Assembly: GCA_000349905.1 (NCBI GenBank)
Contig: KB722738.1
Coordinates: 2,367,406-2,431,405, forward strand
DNA length: 64,000 nt
Direction: 5' to 3'
DNA from: Volvariella volvacea V23
Lineage: Eukaryota; Basidiomycota; Agaricomycetes; Agaricales; Pluteaceae
A program made the position numbers and the translations under genes. Positions within the stretch are counted from its first letter, which is position 1. Every line of letters starts with the position of its first letter. Shown here piece by piece: positions 1 through 10,136 of the stretch. The notes beneath the pieces were generated by a model, which was not told the origin of the DNA, made no database searches, and saw only the letters and a program-made list of their open reading frames with translations.

Positions 1-1867
1 CCTACCTTCCGTGAACTGTCCATGAATTGTCAACAACAAACTCATATTCTCCCCTTGAATAACCGGGAACGCGTCCACACTGAATAACTCTGGCGGTCCA
101 GCAATGTCATGTCTCGTTCCCGGTAAACTCGCCATGGCCTTAACAACTTCCGTCGCGCCAATATGTAGACTCTTGACCGTCCTGTCCAGTCCACTTAAGC
201 GCACTAGATTCCGCGATCCTCCTTCTCCGCCTTGCAACCAAGGATTCCAATCGAGTTTCCGTTGATTTGGTAGGTTTTTTGATGAATGTAGACCTTCTAT
301 CCGTGCGCGTTTAGGAATGCTCGTATTGACTGTATACGAAAACGTCGCCGCAGAATCGTAGGCATCGAGAAGGCCTGCTCTTTGAGTGTCAAAGAGCTCG
401 AAGAAACTAACCAGAGTCGCATGTCAGAATCCACCTATGAGGGACAAGAGCGGGCCAACTTACCGAACTAGGAAGTTTCCAACGAGGGAGCCGTCTACAC
501 CAGTAACGAAAGACGGACCCATTTCGTAGGGGAAGGTGGTGGGTGAGGGCTTTTTCAACGTGGATAGAGCAGCCGTTGGGACCGTTGGAACAGTGGTTTG
601 AACGTCGAACGATATTTGAGCAATTGCCTCTTGATCCAGCACCTCCAGTGATGACATTCGCCGCGCCACCTCCCTAATACACCCAATGTATAAAGAGACC
701 AAGAGATTGAAGCAATGGACTCACTGTCTGTACGACTCCCCCCGGCCATGTTGATATTCCAACTCTCGTATGGGATTACCAATCAAAATAAGCTCCCGCA
801 AGTTCAACATTTTGTCTCTTCTCGAAGAGATATATTCCAGATCCTTCCAGACTTGTATGCTGTTGTTTTGTAGGGAAAGGTTGACTAGACGGGGTAGATA
901 TCTGTGGAGATACGCTAGATGTTCGCCTTTGAGGCCATTATTGGCTAGCGAAAGCGACTGAACCTAAGCAGATCGGAAAAGGGGAATGTCGTTAAACAGC
1001 ACAAGCAAAACGGCACGCCAAAGTACGTACTTCTGGCTGAAGTTGCGACGCTAGCTTGAAGAGGACGGCGGCTTCTTTGGCACTTCCACCTCCGAGACCC
1101 GGTGATGAGAGGTTATGCCTCCTCACAATCTCATGATCTGCTAGGGACTAAATTGCGTTGTCGAAGGTTAGGGAGATCGATCACAGTAGGTGATACCAAT
1201 GGGGTCACACGACAGGTCGACATGATGCAAGTTGATGAAGGGAAGGGTGTCAAATTCTCACCTCGAGGTTGAGGTATCTTAGCTGAGGATTCCAGCGGCT
1301 CTGTACGATTTGCCGCCAGTGCTCGATGGTCTTGGGTGGTGCGCGCACGACTGGGGTGTCCATATTTGAGGAACTTCCGCCGGCATTTCTTCTTAGACGA
1401 CCAACGGCTGTTGGTCTTGCAGCGCCACGTATTGATAGCGGGTCGTGGGCAGTGGCATGTGAAGTTGAGGCCCGCGTTGAGAGCTGTTAACATGGGTTGC
1501 GAAGAGTGGGTCGTAAGCTGCTGAAACCTTGTGTGCAAGTGAAAGGGGCTGTAGTGATGATAGAAAGGCAAAACGCGAGGAGAGGGAACACCCCGGGCAA
1601 GCCCTCATTCCACACCACTACCGCCACCACGATCACCATGTCCTAGAAGGAAAGGAACCGGTTATTTACCGTTGACCTGCTTGGTCCGCCTGCGTCGTCT
1701 CTGGCCCCCTCTACTGTTCGGGGCCGTCGGGGCTTGAATGGACCTTTTCGTCCACCTGGCTTGTCTGTTGCATCGCGCATGTGCGTATCTCGGTCCATAA
1801 GACCTGCATTGCGGAGTGTGGCGTTGACTAGATTCCTGCCGGATGCTGGTGCAGGAGTTGAGAACAT
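1..1867 (-). CDS. MEX67: mRNA export factor Mex67/NXF1 (3' end missing)
   Basis: This is the principal nuclear mRNA export receptor, which carries mRNPs through the nuclear pore together with Mtr2/NXT1. The minus strand shows, in order, a basic N-terminus ([21 protein letters not shown]), a helix-like segment [14 protein letters not shown] near 1290, leucine-rich repeats at about 1100-760 ([27 protein letters not shown]), and an NTF2-like domain from about 670 to position 1 ([32 protein letters not shown]). This order is diagnostic of NXF1/Mex67. The C-terminal UBA-like TAP-C domain lies beyond the window. Several short introns interrupt it, for example from about 1262 and 476 to 420. The start is taken at 1867; an in-frame ATG at 1975 would add 36 residues. 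The splice from the first exon near 1660 is not fully resolved. Confidence 0.9.
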
Positions 1868-2198
1868 GGAGGGTGCAGAACAAGTGGGTGTGTGGTGGTA
1901 CCCGGTGAAGATAAGGGATGGTGGATGCTGTGAGTGGTTGAGTGTAAAGGGCTGTTGCGGCGCACTGGCGGACAAAAGAGTCAGGCTGCCATTTTGGGGG
2001 TATATTTTCCCACGCCCAATATTGAGGCAGCATTCTGAGTCATCTCAAACCAGCCATCCGCCGCCGGGGAGCGTCCAGAACAGCGTTCGGTCAGTCGGAA
2101 CACCTCACTATGCTAGGCCATCGACAATGCGACGGAGTCTGCGCAATAATTCCGACGGAGCGTTTAGTCTCCGCAGCCCCAGCCACATGATCATCATC

Positions 2199-4455
2199 TC
2201 AACAGTCATCCTCGCTCTCGTCCTCCAGATCGTCAAAGATACACGGAGCTTCCAGATACAATTCAGTCTCCTCAACCACTTCCTTTCCGCCACGGAAATC
2301 CGTTCGTGATAGCCCAGTGTCATTTGACGAGCCGGGATCATTGCCGTGCCCCAGCATATCGGACCTCAACGCGATAACACGCCCTTCATTTCTCTCGCTC
2401 TCTGGACTGGCGACGGACCCTGTGGCGTGTTCTGGAACGGGGTGCTCACGTTCCTCTGTGAACTCCGTCTCTCCACAATAGGCTTCACTCTCCATCTGGC
2501 GGCTTCTGTTGGTGCAGTTATCCTCAAAAGGGGCGTTGTCCGGTAAGGGTTCTGACTGCGCGCTCGTTATCGATCCCGTATTGTCTCTGCTCGCCTCGGA
2601 CTCTGTTGTCGCGCCAAGCGGCAACTTGTGCATTACCCCGTTGATTGGACTGGATAACCTGATGCCCACATGCTGATCGCTCACGGGCAAGGCGCTTAGG
2701 TCGTTCCTGCGCTCATCTTGGTTCTGTGTTATGTCCCTCTTGGCAACTATATCGCTCTCGTGGCACACAGGGCTGTCCTCCGGATACGCTTGTTCGTCGA
2801 CGAAGTCATGTTCATCATCTGCGTTCACCCACCGCTGAACATCTGAGCCGCTTCTAGTCAGCTCCTCGTCCTGTGGCTCATTTTCCGATGGATCATATGC
2901 TCTGTTGCCATCACAATTTGGGCTGGTGTTCATCTGCAAATCCCCCCACAACCCTTCATCTCCCGGTATTAGTTTCGGCGGCTGATCTGGCTGTTCCTTC
3001 TCGAGGCCCATGATCACTCCAATTGAATGCCACGGATCTGGATGGTCAAAAATGTTGTCTACTGGTTTAGACACCTTGTCGTAGTCCATGTATGCTGGTG
3101 CCGGGCTTGAATATATCGTTGCATGGAGAGAATCCGATCCTTCTGACATCCTATAGTCGCTCGTAAATTTGCTCAATTCATAATCCACCAATTTCCTTCC
3201 ACTCGCGTGACGTTCAGCTGCTCTCGCGGTTACTATTGACGCGAGATCAGGGCTCAGCGCATGCGCCTTGAGTTTCACTTACCCTGCGTATCAGTCCATT
3301 CTTCAATTGGATCGTCATCGTCGATCTCTACTTCATAATCCACATAATCTGGTTCCTGGAAGTCCTGGAAGTCCTCTATCTCATCCACATCCATCGACCA
3401 CGACTCTAGAGGATCGGATTCGGGCCAACTAGACGACGAATGAGGCAAAGGTGCATCTTCTGCCCTGATGGGCACCTATATGCGTTTATAAGCAATGTAT
3501 ATGCGCTCCAGGGCCATAGATGCGTACTGGGGTTCCTATATCACCCATCTGGACAGGATTGGACAGTGCGCCAGTGCAATTTGTAGCATCCTCCATGTCT
3601 GCGCCACTATAATTTCCTTCCTGCAGTCGTAACGATTCAGAGATAGGATAAACGAGCGCATATAGTCAGCTCTTACCACCACCTCATCCACCACCATCGG
3701 CGAACTCGACTCATACACGCACCGGCCTTGCACCAGATTGTCTTCCTGCCAATTGTCCCTCGTATATCGTAGCTTGGCCTTTATCTTCACCGGTCGAGCA
3801 TTAAGCCCAGCAAGATCCGGAACCATCAATATCCTCTCAATCAGGCTGCGCAAAAAGATAGCTAGCACCCTTAGCAATAGCATCCCTTTAGCTCCACTAG
3901 ATCCTGCGAATAAAGCTTACGTTGGGATAGATCCATAGTTTCGAGGACCTTGGACGACGACAGATCCACACCCTTCTGTGGCTCCTTGCTCGGACTTGAG
4001 GAAGGTACACCCGAGATTCTCGTAGGCGACAACAAGTAAGATCTCTCATTCCGTGCTTGTACGATCGCATGTCCAGCTGTCTCCTGCTCGCTCCTCGCAT
4101 GCGCATGCGCCAACGAAATATTCTCCACCCCAGCCCGTTTCTCGTGAACAAAGTATCCATAGTCTTCCGAAGAGGCTGACGTCGATGCAAAAGAATCATG
4201 CGCACGAGATGGCGATCCACAACTAGCGCTGTGCCTTCTACGCTGATGTTGCGTGCTTCGAGATCTCTTTACTAGACCTTTGGATGACATCCCTAGTCTT
4301 TGTCTTCCAAAGAAGTTCTTTTGAGCGCGGCCTGTTGCGTCTCTGTTGCGTGCTTTGGCCGTATTCCTGGATGAGTAGTGATGATTAGAGTCCGTTTGGG
4401 CTGGATGAGAGGAGGGAGGGGACCTTTTTCCGCCCATGTAGTTTGCTCCTGCCAT
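2199..4455 (-). CDS. Hypothetical acidic protein, 5 exons
   Basis: Function not recognised. Five exons (4455-3921, 3861-3677, 3620-3528, 3475-3283, 3232-2199) join in frame into 679 codons; the introns are 59, 56, 52 and 50 bp with GT-AG ends. The N-terminal third is basic and low-complexity, rich in Ser, Arg and His (KRSRSTQHQRRRHS), so a nuclear location is possible. A more ordered part carries NARPVKIKAKLRY. A very acidic segment follows (EIDDDDPIEEW), then VTARAAERHASGRKLVDYELSKF-type sequence and DPWHSIGVIMGLE, and a long acidic tail. The stop lies about 330 bp upstream of MEX67, which is on the same strand. It may be a fungus-specific regulatory or scaffold protein; no catalytic motif was seen. 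Confidence 0.7.
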
Positions 4456-5116
4456 TTTGTGTCTCTAGTTACCCACTGGGGCTATAAACCGTGTTGAATG
4501 CAGTCGGAAATGTAGAAGAGAGTAGGAAACAGCGAGCAGAATATTTTGAAGCGGCATTCCATGTACGTTAGCCAAGTTGCTTCGGCATTTTGCGAAAAGC
4601 ATCTGGGAGCGCTAGGTGTAGCTCTGGCAGGCTCAATAATCCAAAGCTTAGTCATATGCTCATTTCAAAGCTTTCCACTTCATTTTCAAGCAGGGGTCAC
4701 ACCGGTATTAAGCACAACAAAACGCCATCACGATTCAATCAATCCTATATGACACTTCGGAAGCTATTCCTAGATATAATAAAACATGACAACGATGAAG
4801 GTCGAACAATCGGGTTTAGGAGACAGGAGATGTCGCGTGTGTAAGGTAAGATAAGGCGAGGAGATGACCAAGAACGAAAAATAAAAGAGAGCTTCCGTGG
4901 GTTGGGGTCCGTGCAGGAGATAATCAAAGAATGAATGGAATGAATAATAGGCCAGTGAAGGCGAATTGATGTGTGAATTTAATGCGCATTATGACATAGC
5001 GCGCTCTGTCGGAGAAGAAAGGGACGGACGAGGAGTAAGCACAACACAAGAAAGGTGTAGAGGAAAGCGAAGGATAGTAGTTGTCGAACGCACCTTGTCC
5101 AATAGGACGAGAGACT
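4456..5116. other. Intergenic region, no gene seen
   Basis: This lies upstream of the 679-residue gene and downstream of the CaaX peptide gene, both transcribed leftward. Only short, unconvincing reading frames occur. Part of it is probably the 3' UTR of the peptide gene and the promoter of the gene starting at 4455. Confidence 0.5.
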
Positions 5117-5221
5117 TTAAGCAATAGTGCAGCCACCGCCACCGTTGCCTCCGCCGTCCTCGTCAACGGGGACTTCGACGGTCTCGTCGGTCTTCTTGAA
5201 AACGTATGCGAATGTGTCCAT
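5117..5221 (-). CDS. CaaX peptide, mating-pheromone-precursor type
   Basis: A 34-codon gene on the minus strand, easily missed because of its size. The product starts MDTF, continues with a charged stretch (KKTDETVEVPVDEDGG), then a Gly/Asn run, and ends in CTIA followed by TAA. Basidiomycete lipopeptide pheromone precursors are small, commonly begin MDxF and end in a CaaX box whose last residue predicts farnesylation; the precursor is then cleaved and exported to act on STE3-type receptors. Cys31 is the only cysteine. A TATA box lies 70 bp upstream and HMG-box-like sites about 190-230 bp upstream. It is shorter than many precursors (about 50 residues), and no clear internal cleavage site was seen. 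No STE3 receptor is recognisable nearby, so it may be a pheromone-like gene outside the mating-type locus. Confidence 0.72.
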   Translation of the reverse strand: MDTFAYVFKKTDETVEVPVDEDGGGNGGGGCTIA

Positions 5222-5290
5222 TGTGGTGTTAAGAGTAGATGTGTAGAGACGAATGTTTCTGGGGAATCCTCTGCCAGTTGGAGCTCGACC

Positions 5291-5298
5291 TTTTTATA
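5291..5298 (-). promoter_or_regulatory. TATA box of the CaaX peptide gene
   Basis: Reads TATAAAAA on the minus strand, in the context GGTATAAAAAGG. It lies about 70 bp upstream of the ATG at 5221, a normal spacing for a short 5' UTR. Confidence 0.7.
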
Positions 5299-5404
5299 CC
5301 CGGGCTGGCTTGTGGCTCGCTGTCGTGGTCCGGTGTCAGAGTAGAGTATGTGGACCGACCGTCTTCATTCTTGCCAATCTTCAATTTTGGAGAGCGTCAA
5401 AGCA

Positions 5405-5452
5405 AAAACAATAACTTTGTCTTCAGCGCTTATTGTTTTCGCTCCCCTTTGA
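5405..5452. promoter_or_regulatory. Inverted AAAACAATAA/TTATTGTTTT and ACAAAG-type elements
   Basis: A perfect 10-bp inverted repeat (5405-5414 and 5430-5439) flanks 15 bp that contain ACAAAG on the minus strand (5420-5415). Just beyond it, 5452-5443 reads TCAAAGGGGA on the minus strand. ACAAT and ACAAAG cores are typical sites for HMG-box factors, and the Ustilago pheromone response element is ACAAAGGGA. The position about 185-230 bp upstream of the CaaX peptide ATG fits a pheromone-responsive enhancer; binding is inference. Confidence 0.5.
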
Positions 5453-5459
5453 CTTGCGA

Positions 5460-7186
5460 GATAAGGTAGACCCACCTTGCCACTAGGCACAGGCCATCAA
5501 ACTGTACCTTCGCTGACAAAGTTTCAACCCACAAGCCTTCCAAATCCAGACGAGATAGCAAAAATATCAAATCCATTTTAAGGCAACACAAAAAGAGTCG
5601 GCCACTGACAAACTTTTAACGCTGCTTGGTTCATTATTTGTGATTTTGAAATGTCTGGATCCACGGGACACGGGCTGACACGGACACAGGAGGTGGTGTG
5701 GCTGTCGCCGTGGAATATGTGTTGGCGGTACTCGTCCTGCGTTTGCAGCGGCCACAAATATACTGTCTCCAACCGTCAGGTCTTTAGGTTCCTGATGGTC
5801 TCGTGCCACATGCGACAAGGCACGTTCGAGTTGTCTCCTTATTGTCTTCAGCCTAAGAACTTCAGGAGTAGACAGATGGATCGCAAATCAGGGCGCTTCA
5901 ACCTCCAACGGAGCTCTGACCGAGTCTTCTCAGATTCCGTTTGCTCACCGTGCTTCCGCCAGTATTTTTCAGCACCCAATTGGCTTTAATCAGTACCTGA
6001 CTGCGTTGTCTCGACAGCAACTTGATAACGGAGACTAAGTCAAGGCGCTGGTCGAGTGCTGGCGGGCAAGGGCTGACGCGATACGTTGAGAAGTAAGGGT
6101 CCCTGAAGGTTATTTAGGCGGGATCACGGTTCTGCGACGCTTTGTGGTACTTCGTAAGGAGTGCTGTAGTAGCACATGGGTCGTGCCTGGCTGTATTACC
6201 CAAATAATAGCTGAGGAATAGGGTAAGCAATCGTCCGGTAAGCGTTGGTGAGTTATTTGCTTTTGCGACTTCATGCTCCCTAAGGACAGGAGGAAGGGCC
6301 AACGGCCTCTCTTGGAAACACGACCAAATAGTGTTTGGTGCTCCCCCGTCACATGTGCTGGTTCCATTTGCCCCCTAAATACGAAGTCCTGGATTATCCA
6401 AACACATTCGATGCAAAATTAATATCTCTGGCTATGCATAGCACATTCGACATTGCAACGCCTTATAATCGTTGTATACAAAAATATAGTGCTTATATTT
6501 AGTTCGTTGTGAGGAAATGAGTCCGACATGAGGGACTATCAAACTTCCTCGATAAAACCGGCTGTCAGATGACGATCCGGTAGCCTACTTGAAGGCTATG
6601 CTTGAGAGAATCCTTCTCCAAAAGGTGGTTTGGTGAGCTGGTTTGACCATTCTTTCCCCGCACGAAGAGCTACTACATTGTGTTTTACAGCAGTGGATCA
6701 CTCACCCCGTGGGTTAACCATCTTCTAGGTTTCCTATACTTACGCTTCTGTGTTTCACAACTCTCATGTGACCGATAGGGAATTGGCGTTCCGCGACACC
6801 TACTTCATGGTGTCGCACCTTGCCGCGGCGTTCCTATTAGCCGGTTTGCTCAACAGCATCCGGCCATCGTATGGACTCGAATGTAAATACCAGACACCTG
6901 CGTAGGGCAAGTCTCACCAGCCCCTATGGGCCAAGGAAATCGAGTTGAGCCCAGAACTCGTTTGAACACGAAAGCAATAGGCGATCCTATGGGAAACCGC
7001 CTTCCAAGAACATGAGTGAGTGCGTCACTATCTGCATGTCCGTCCAGAAAATTCCAGGAGTATATTTATCCACGTATTGCCCAGAGGTCTATTTGTGGTC
7101 ATCACATATCCCCCTCTGCTAAAAGCTTGCCAGCGAGCGTATACTGCCTTAGTATAATTTCACGACTTTGAGCCGTCAGTCTAGCG
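5460..7186. other. Intergenic region, no gene supported
   Basis: About 1.7 kb between the CaaX peptide promoter and the esterase. Frames of up to about 110 codons occur on both strands (around 5570-5990 and 6110-6370), but none shows a recognisable domain or conserved splice pattern. Old coding relics are possible. Confidence 0.4.
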
Positions 7187-9574
7187 ATGCGGATGTCCTC
7201 ATTTCTCACATTATGGCTGCTCTTTCAAGCCAGCGGTGCCGTGCCACACCAATCCTCTACCCCAACTACCTCAGTTCTTGGGCCTGAAATAACCCTTCGC
7301 ACTGGTATCTTCAGCGGAGTACTATCACCTGACAATGGGACCGAGAAGTGGCTTGGGATTCCGTATGCCGAGCCGCCTGTTGGCCCTCTCCAATTCAAGG
7401 CGCCCGTGCCCGTGTCAAGTTCGCAAGAGATGGCTTCGAAGGGGGATGCTACACGATTTGGGAACGCGTGTCCGCAACCTCCCAGTAATGAACTCGGTGC
7501 ACCGATTGCAGAGGACTGCTTGTATTTGAATGTAAGTTCCGTCCGCCCGACATTTGAGTTGATTCGAAGTTTTCTATAGGTGTGGAGACCTATTGGAACA
7601 AAAACAGGTGACAACCTTCCTGTCATCGCGTGGATTCACGTGAGTACCATTTTGCTAAATACGAGTTCCTATTAATCCAAAATTGCAGGGCGGTGCTTTT
7701 ACATTTGGGTACGAACAACTACCCATGTCGGAGAATTAAAATTAATTTCAGTACAGGGCAGCAAACGCCGATCCTACCCGTAGGAATACCTCACATCTTG
7801 ACCTATGCAATCTAACAATGCTACCGAGAATAGGAATTATTCAGAGAAGCGTTCTTGTCGGAAAGCCACTAATCTTCGTTTCATTGTGCGTCTTTTCTTT
7901 TCAAGAACACCTCACTGATTCGGTCACCGTAGAAACCATCGCCTTAATACTTTCGGATTTGTACGTGTCTCATTCTCTTCCCCGCGTCTAATACTGGAGT
8001 ATCTTTATGCGTTAATAGTTGGCGAGTCGTCATGTTCCAGCTGAAGACCTGAACGCTGGATTGCTGGACCAGAGACAAGCCCTAATCTTCATTCAAAACA
8101 ATATCGCAGCGTTCGGAGGAGATCCATCCAAGGCAAGGGTCAATCAAATAATAGTACTTTGTACAGCTAACACACTACTAGGTCACGATCTGGGGACAGG
8201 TGCTTGCTAATCTTGGTTATCCAATCCTTTGAGTACACCTGACTTCGTTTAAGTCTGCTGGAGCCGGGGGCGTGGAGGCCCATTTTATCTACCCTGCCAA
8301 TCGTACCCTCTTTCGTGCTGGGATTGCAGAATCCTCAACTGGACCTTTGTGAGTCCCAGAAGAACATGTATCACCCATTGATGCACATTCCACCATGTAG
8401 TAAAACCTCACCACATGCAAGTGTCTATGATAACCCTGGGCTCCCGTTCTCGCGTCTACTATCTGAAGTAGGATGCCCAGAGGGTGCAACTTCAGTAGAC
8501 TGTCTTAGGACGGTCCCGTTCGAGGTTAGTTGCATCCCGTCATTTATGAACAGATTGTTTGATACCGAGAACAAGAAACTTCTCAACATCTCCAATACGA
8601 TGATTTCGAACACGCTCAACAGTCAGCTATGGCAACCTTCCATCGGCCCTCTTGGAAGCTTAATTCCAGAACGAGCATCAGCAAGAATGTTAAGGGGCGA
8701 CTTCCTTCACCTGCCCTATATTGGTGGAACCAATGTAAGCAAGCACGAAATTTCTCCCATTCCCGATTCTCATCCTAATTTAAACTCCCAAGGCAAATGA
8801 AGGAACAACTTTTAGTGTCTCGCTCCGCAACCTCGGTCTTCATGGCATCGCAGAAGATGCAGCGTTCAGCACATTTATTCAGCAGCTCTACATTGATCCA
8901 AGCACCATCACATCTAGTACTCTAAATACTATTCATTCGCTCTACCCGGCAAATTATTCCAGTTTGGGCGATCCATTTAACACCGGGGATTCACTATTCG
9001 ACAGAGCTCAAACATGGTATACAGAAGAAATGTTTTTAGCGCCTAGAAGGTTATTTTTCGAAGCCGCATCACGAACGCAGAAGGTATATGCCTATCACTT
9101 CAAGGAGTTTATTCCTGGGAACGACCCTACATTAGGAGGTATGTTATCTAAAATTTACCCATTGTATTTATCTATTGAGAGCCATGTCAGTCGCGCATTC
9201 TTCGGAACTTGCTCTATTATTTGGGCCTATTCCCAACACAATAGAAACCGATTTCGCGAACCAATTTCTGGACTTTTACATTAACTTCGTTCACAATCTA
9301 GACCCAGGTCGTGAGTTGCATCTACCTATCCCTATATACACCCCACTTATTTTCGACTGACCTGCGGTAGCTCAATGGACGGCTTATCAGCCCCAAGCTA
9401 AGAACGTACTCCAGTTGCAGAGAGACAACGTAACAATGGTCCCTGATGGTAAGATCACGTTTCTTGCAGCTGTGATGGGGATTTGATATAGATGCTATCC
9501 GTCGTCCAGATTGGGCATTGGAGAGAACCACGTTCCTTAACGCTCCTCATGTATTAGACGAATTTCAGAAGTAG
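7187..9574 (+). CDS. Secreted type-B carboxylesterase/lipase, 14 exons
   Basis: An alpha/beta hydrolase of the carboxylesterase type-B (cholinesterase-like) family, probably secreted, hydrolysing ester bonds of lipids or similar substrates. Fourteen exons sum to 1731 nt (576 residues): 7187-7531, 7580-7639, 7689-7708, 7752-7885, 7933-7960, 8019-8132, 8182-8199, 8254-8348, 8401-8524, 8576-8734, 8792-9138, 9182-9307, 9371-9448, 9492-9574. The N-terminus is a signal peptide ([20 protein letters not shown]). Family motifs follow in order: [22 protein letters not shown], the oxyanion-hole region GGAFTFG, the nucleophile elbow GQSAGAG (split by an intron), GTNANEGTTF with the acidic triad residue, and SVAHSSEL with the catalytic histidine. 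All three triad residues are present, so it should be active. The intron at 8133 begins with GC. The true substrate cannot be read from sequence. Confidence 0.9.
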
Positions 9575-10030
9575 ATCAAATGGCTGATTCTGGCATATCA
9601 AATGGTGTAATTCAGAGAGGCATTGCTTATAACTTCATTAAAGAATATTGCCACACTGGGCTGCACTTTCAGCGCAGCAGTGGGGAATTAGAGTGTAGCT
9701 CATTGTCATCATTTTGGTGAGATTAACACCGTTTGGGACACGGCAAAAACCTAACGTCACAAGGTGGATTTTCCCGATTTTACGGTATCGCAGTCGTTTC
9801 ACAGAAGGGAAACTAGGCAGCGGCCGGATTGTGGCCCTTAAGATCAAAAAAACGCTTTTGGGAGGCGCCAGGCCAGTGATACTCTGTGGCATTGCTTCTT
9901 TCAAGGCGCCCTTGCGGTTTCAGAAAATGGTGGATTTGACCACAGAACTTGAGTGCACCATGTGCGGTCAACACTTTGACCATGGTGGTGGTTACATGCC
10001 ACCAGGGATGATGCTTCCTCTACGTATAAG
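9575..10030. other. Intergenic: esterase 3' region and next promoter
   Basis: Holds the 3' flank of the esterase and the upstream region of the F-box-like gene at 10137. Short frames on both strands show no recognisable domain. Confidence 0.5.
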
Positions 10031-10035
10031 GACGA

Positions 10036-10042
10036 TATAAAG
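10036..10042 (+). promoter_or_regulatory. TATA box of F-box-like gene at 10137
   Basis: Reads TATAAAG within GACGATATAAAGACACC, about 100 bp upstream of the chosen ATG at 10137. Confidence 0.6.
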
Positions 10043-10136
10043 ACACCTGCCAGCATCTCGTCCTCCAGCTCCTCCTCGTGCACCAATTCCTCTTGCTTCT
10101 CTCAAGTTGAACACCACTTCGACAAGCCCCCACACT

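Noticed and set aside
1734..2309. 191-codon plus-strand frame
   Set aside because: Antisense to the first exon of MEX67 and the end of the 679-residue gene; no domain.
5081..5344. Plus-strand 87-codon frame over the CaaX peptide gene
   Set aside because: It lies antisense to the MDTF...CTIA frame and its TATA box and has no recognisable content.
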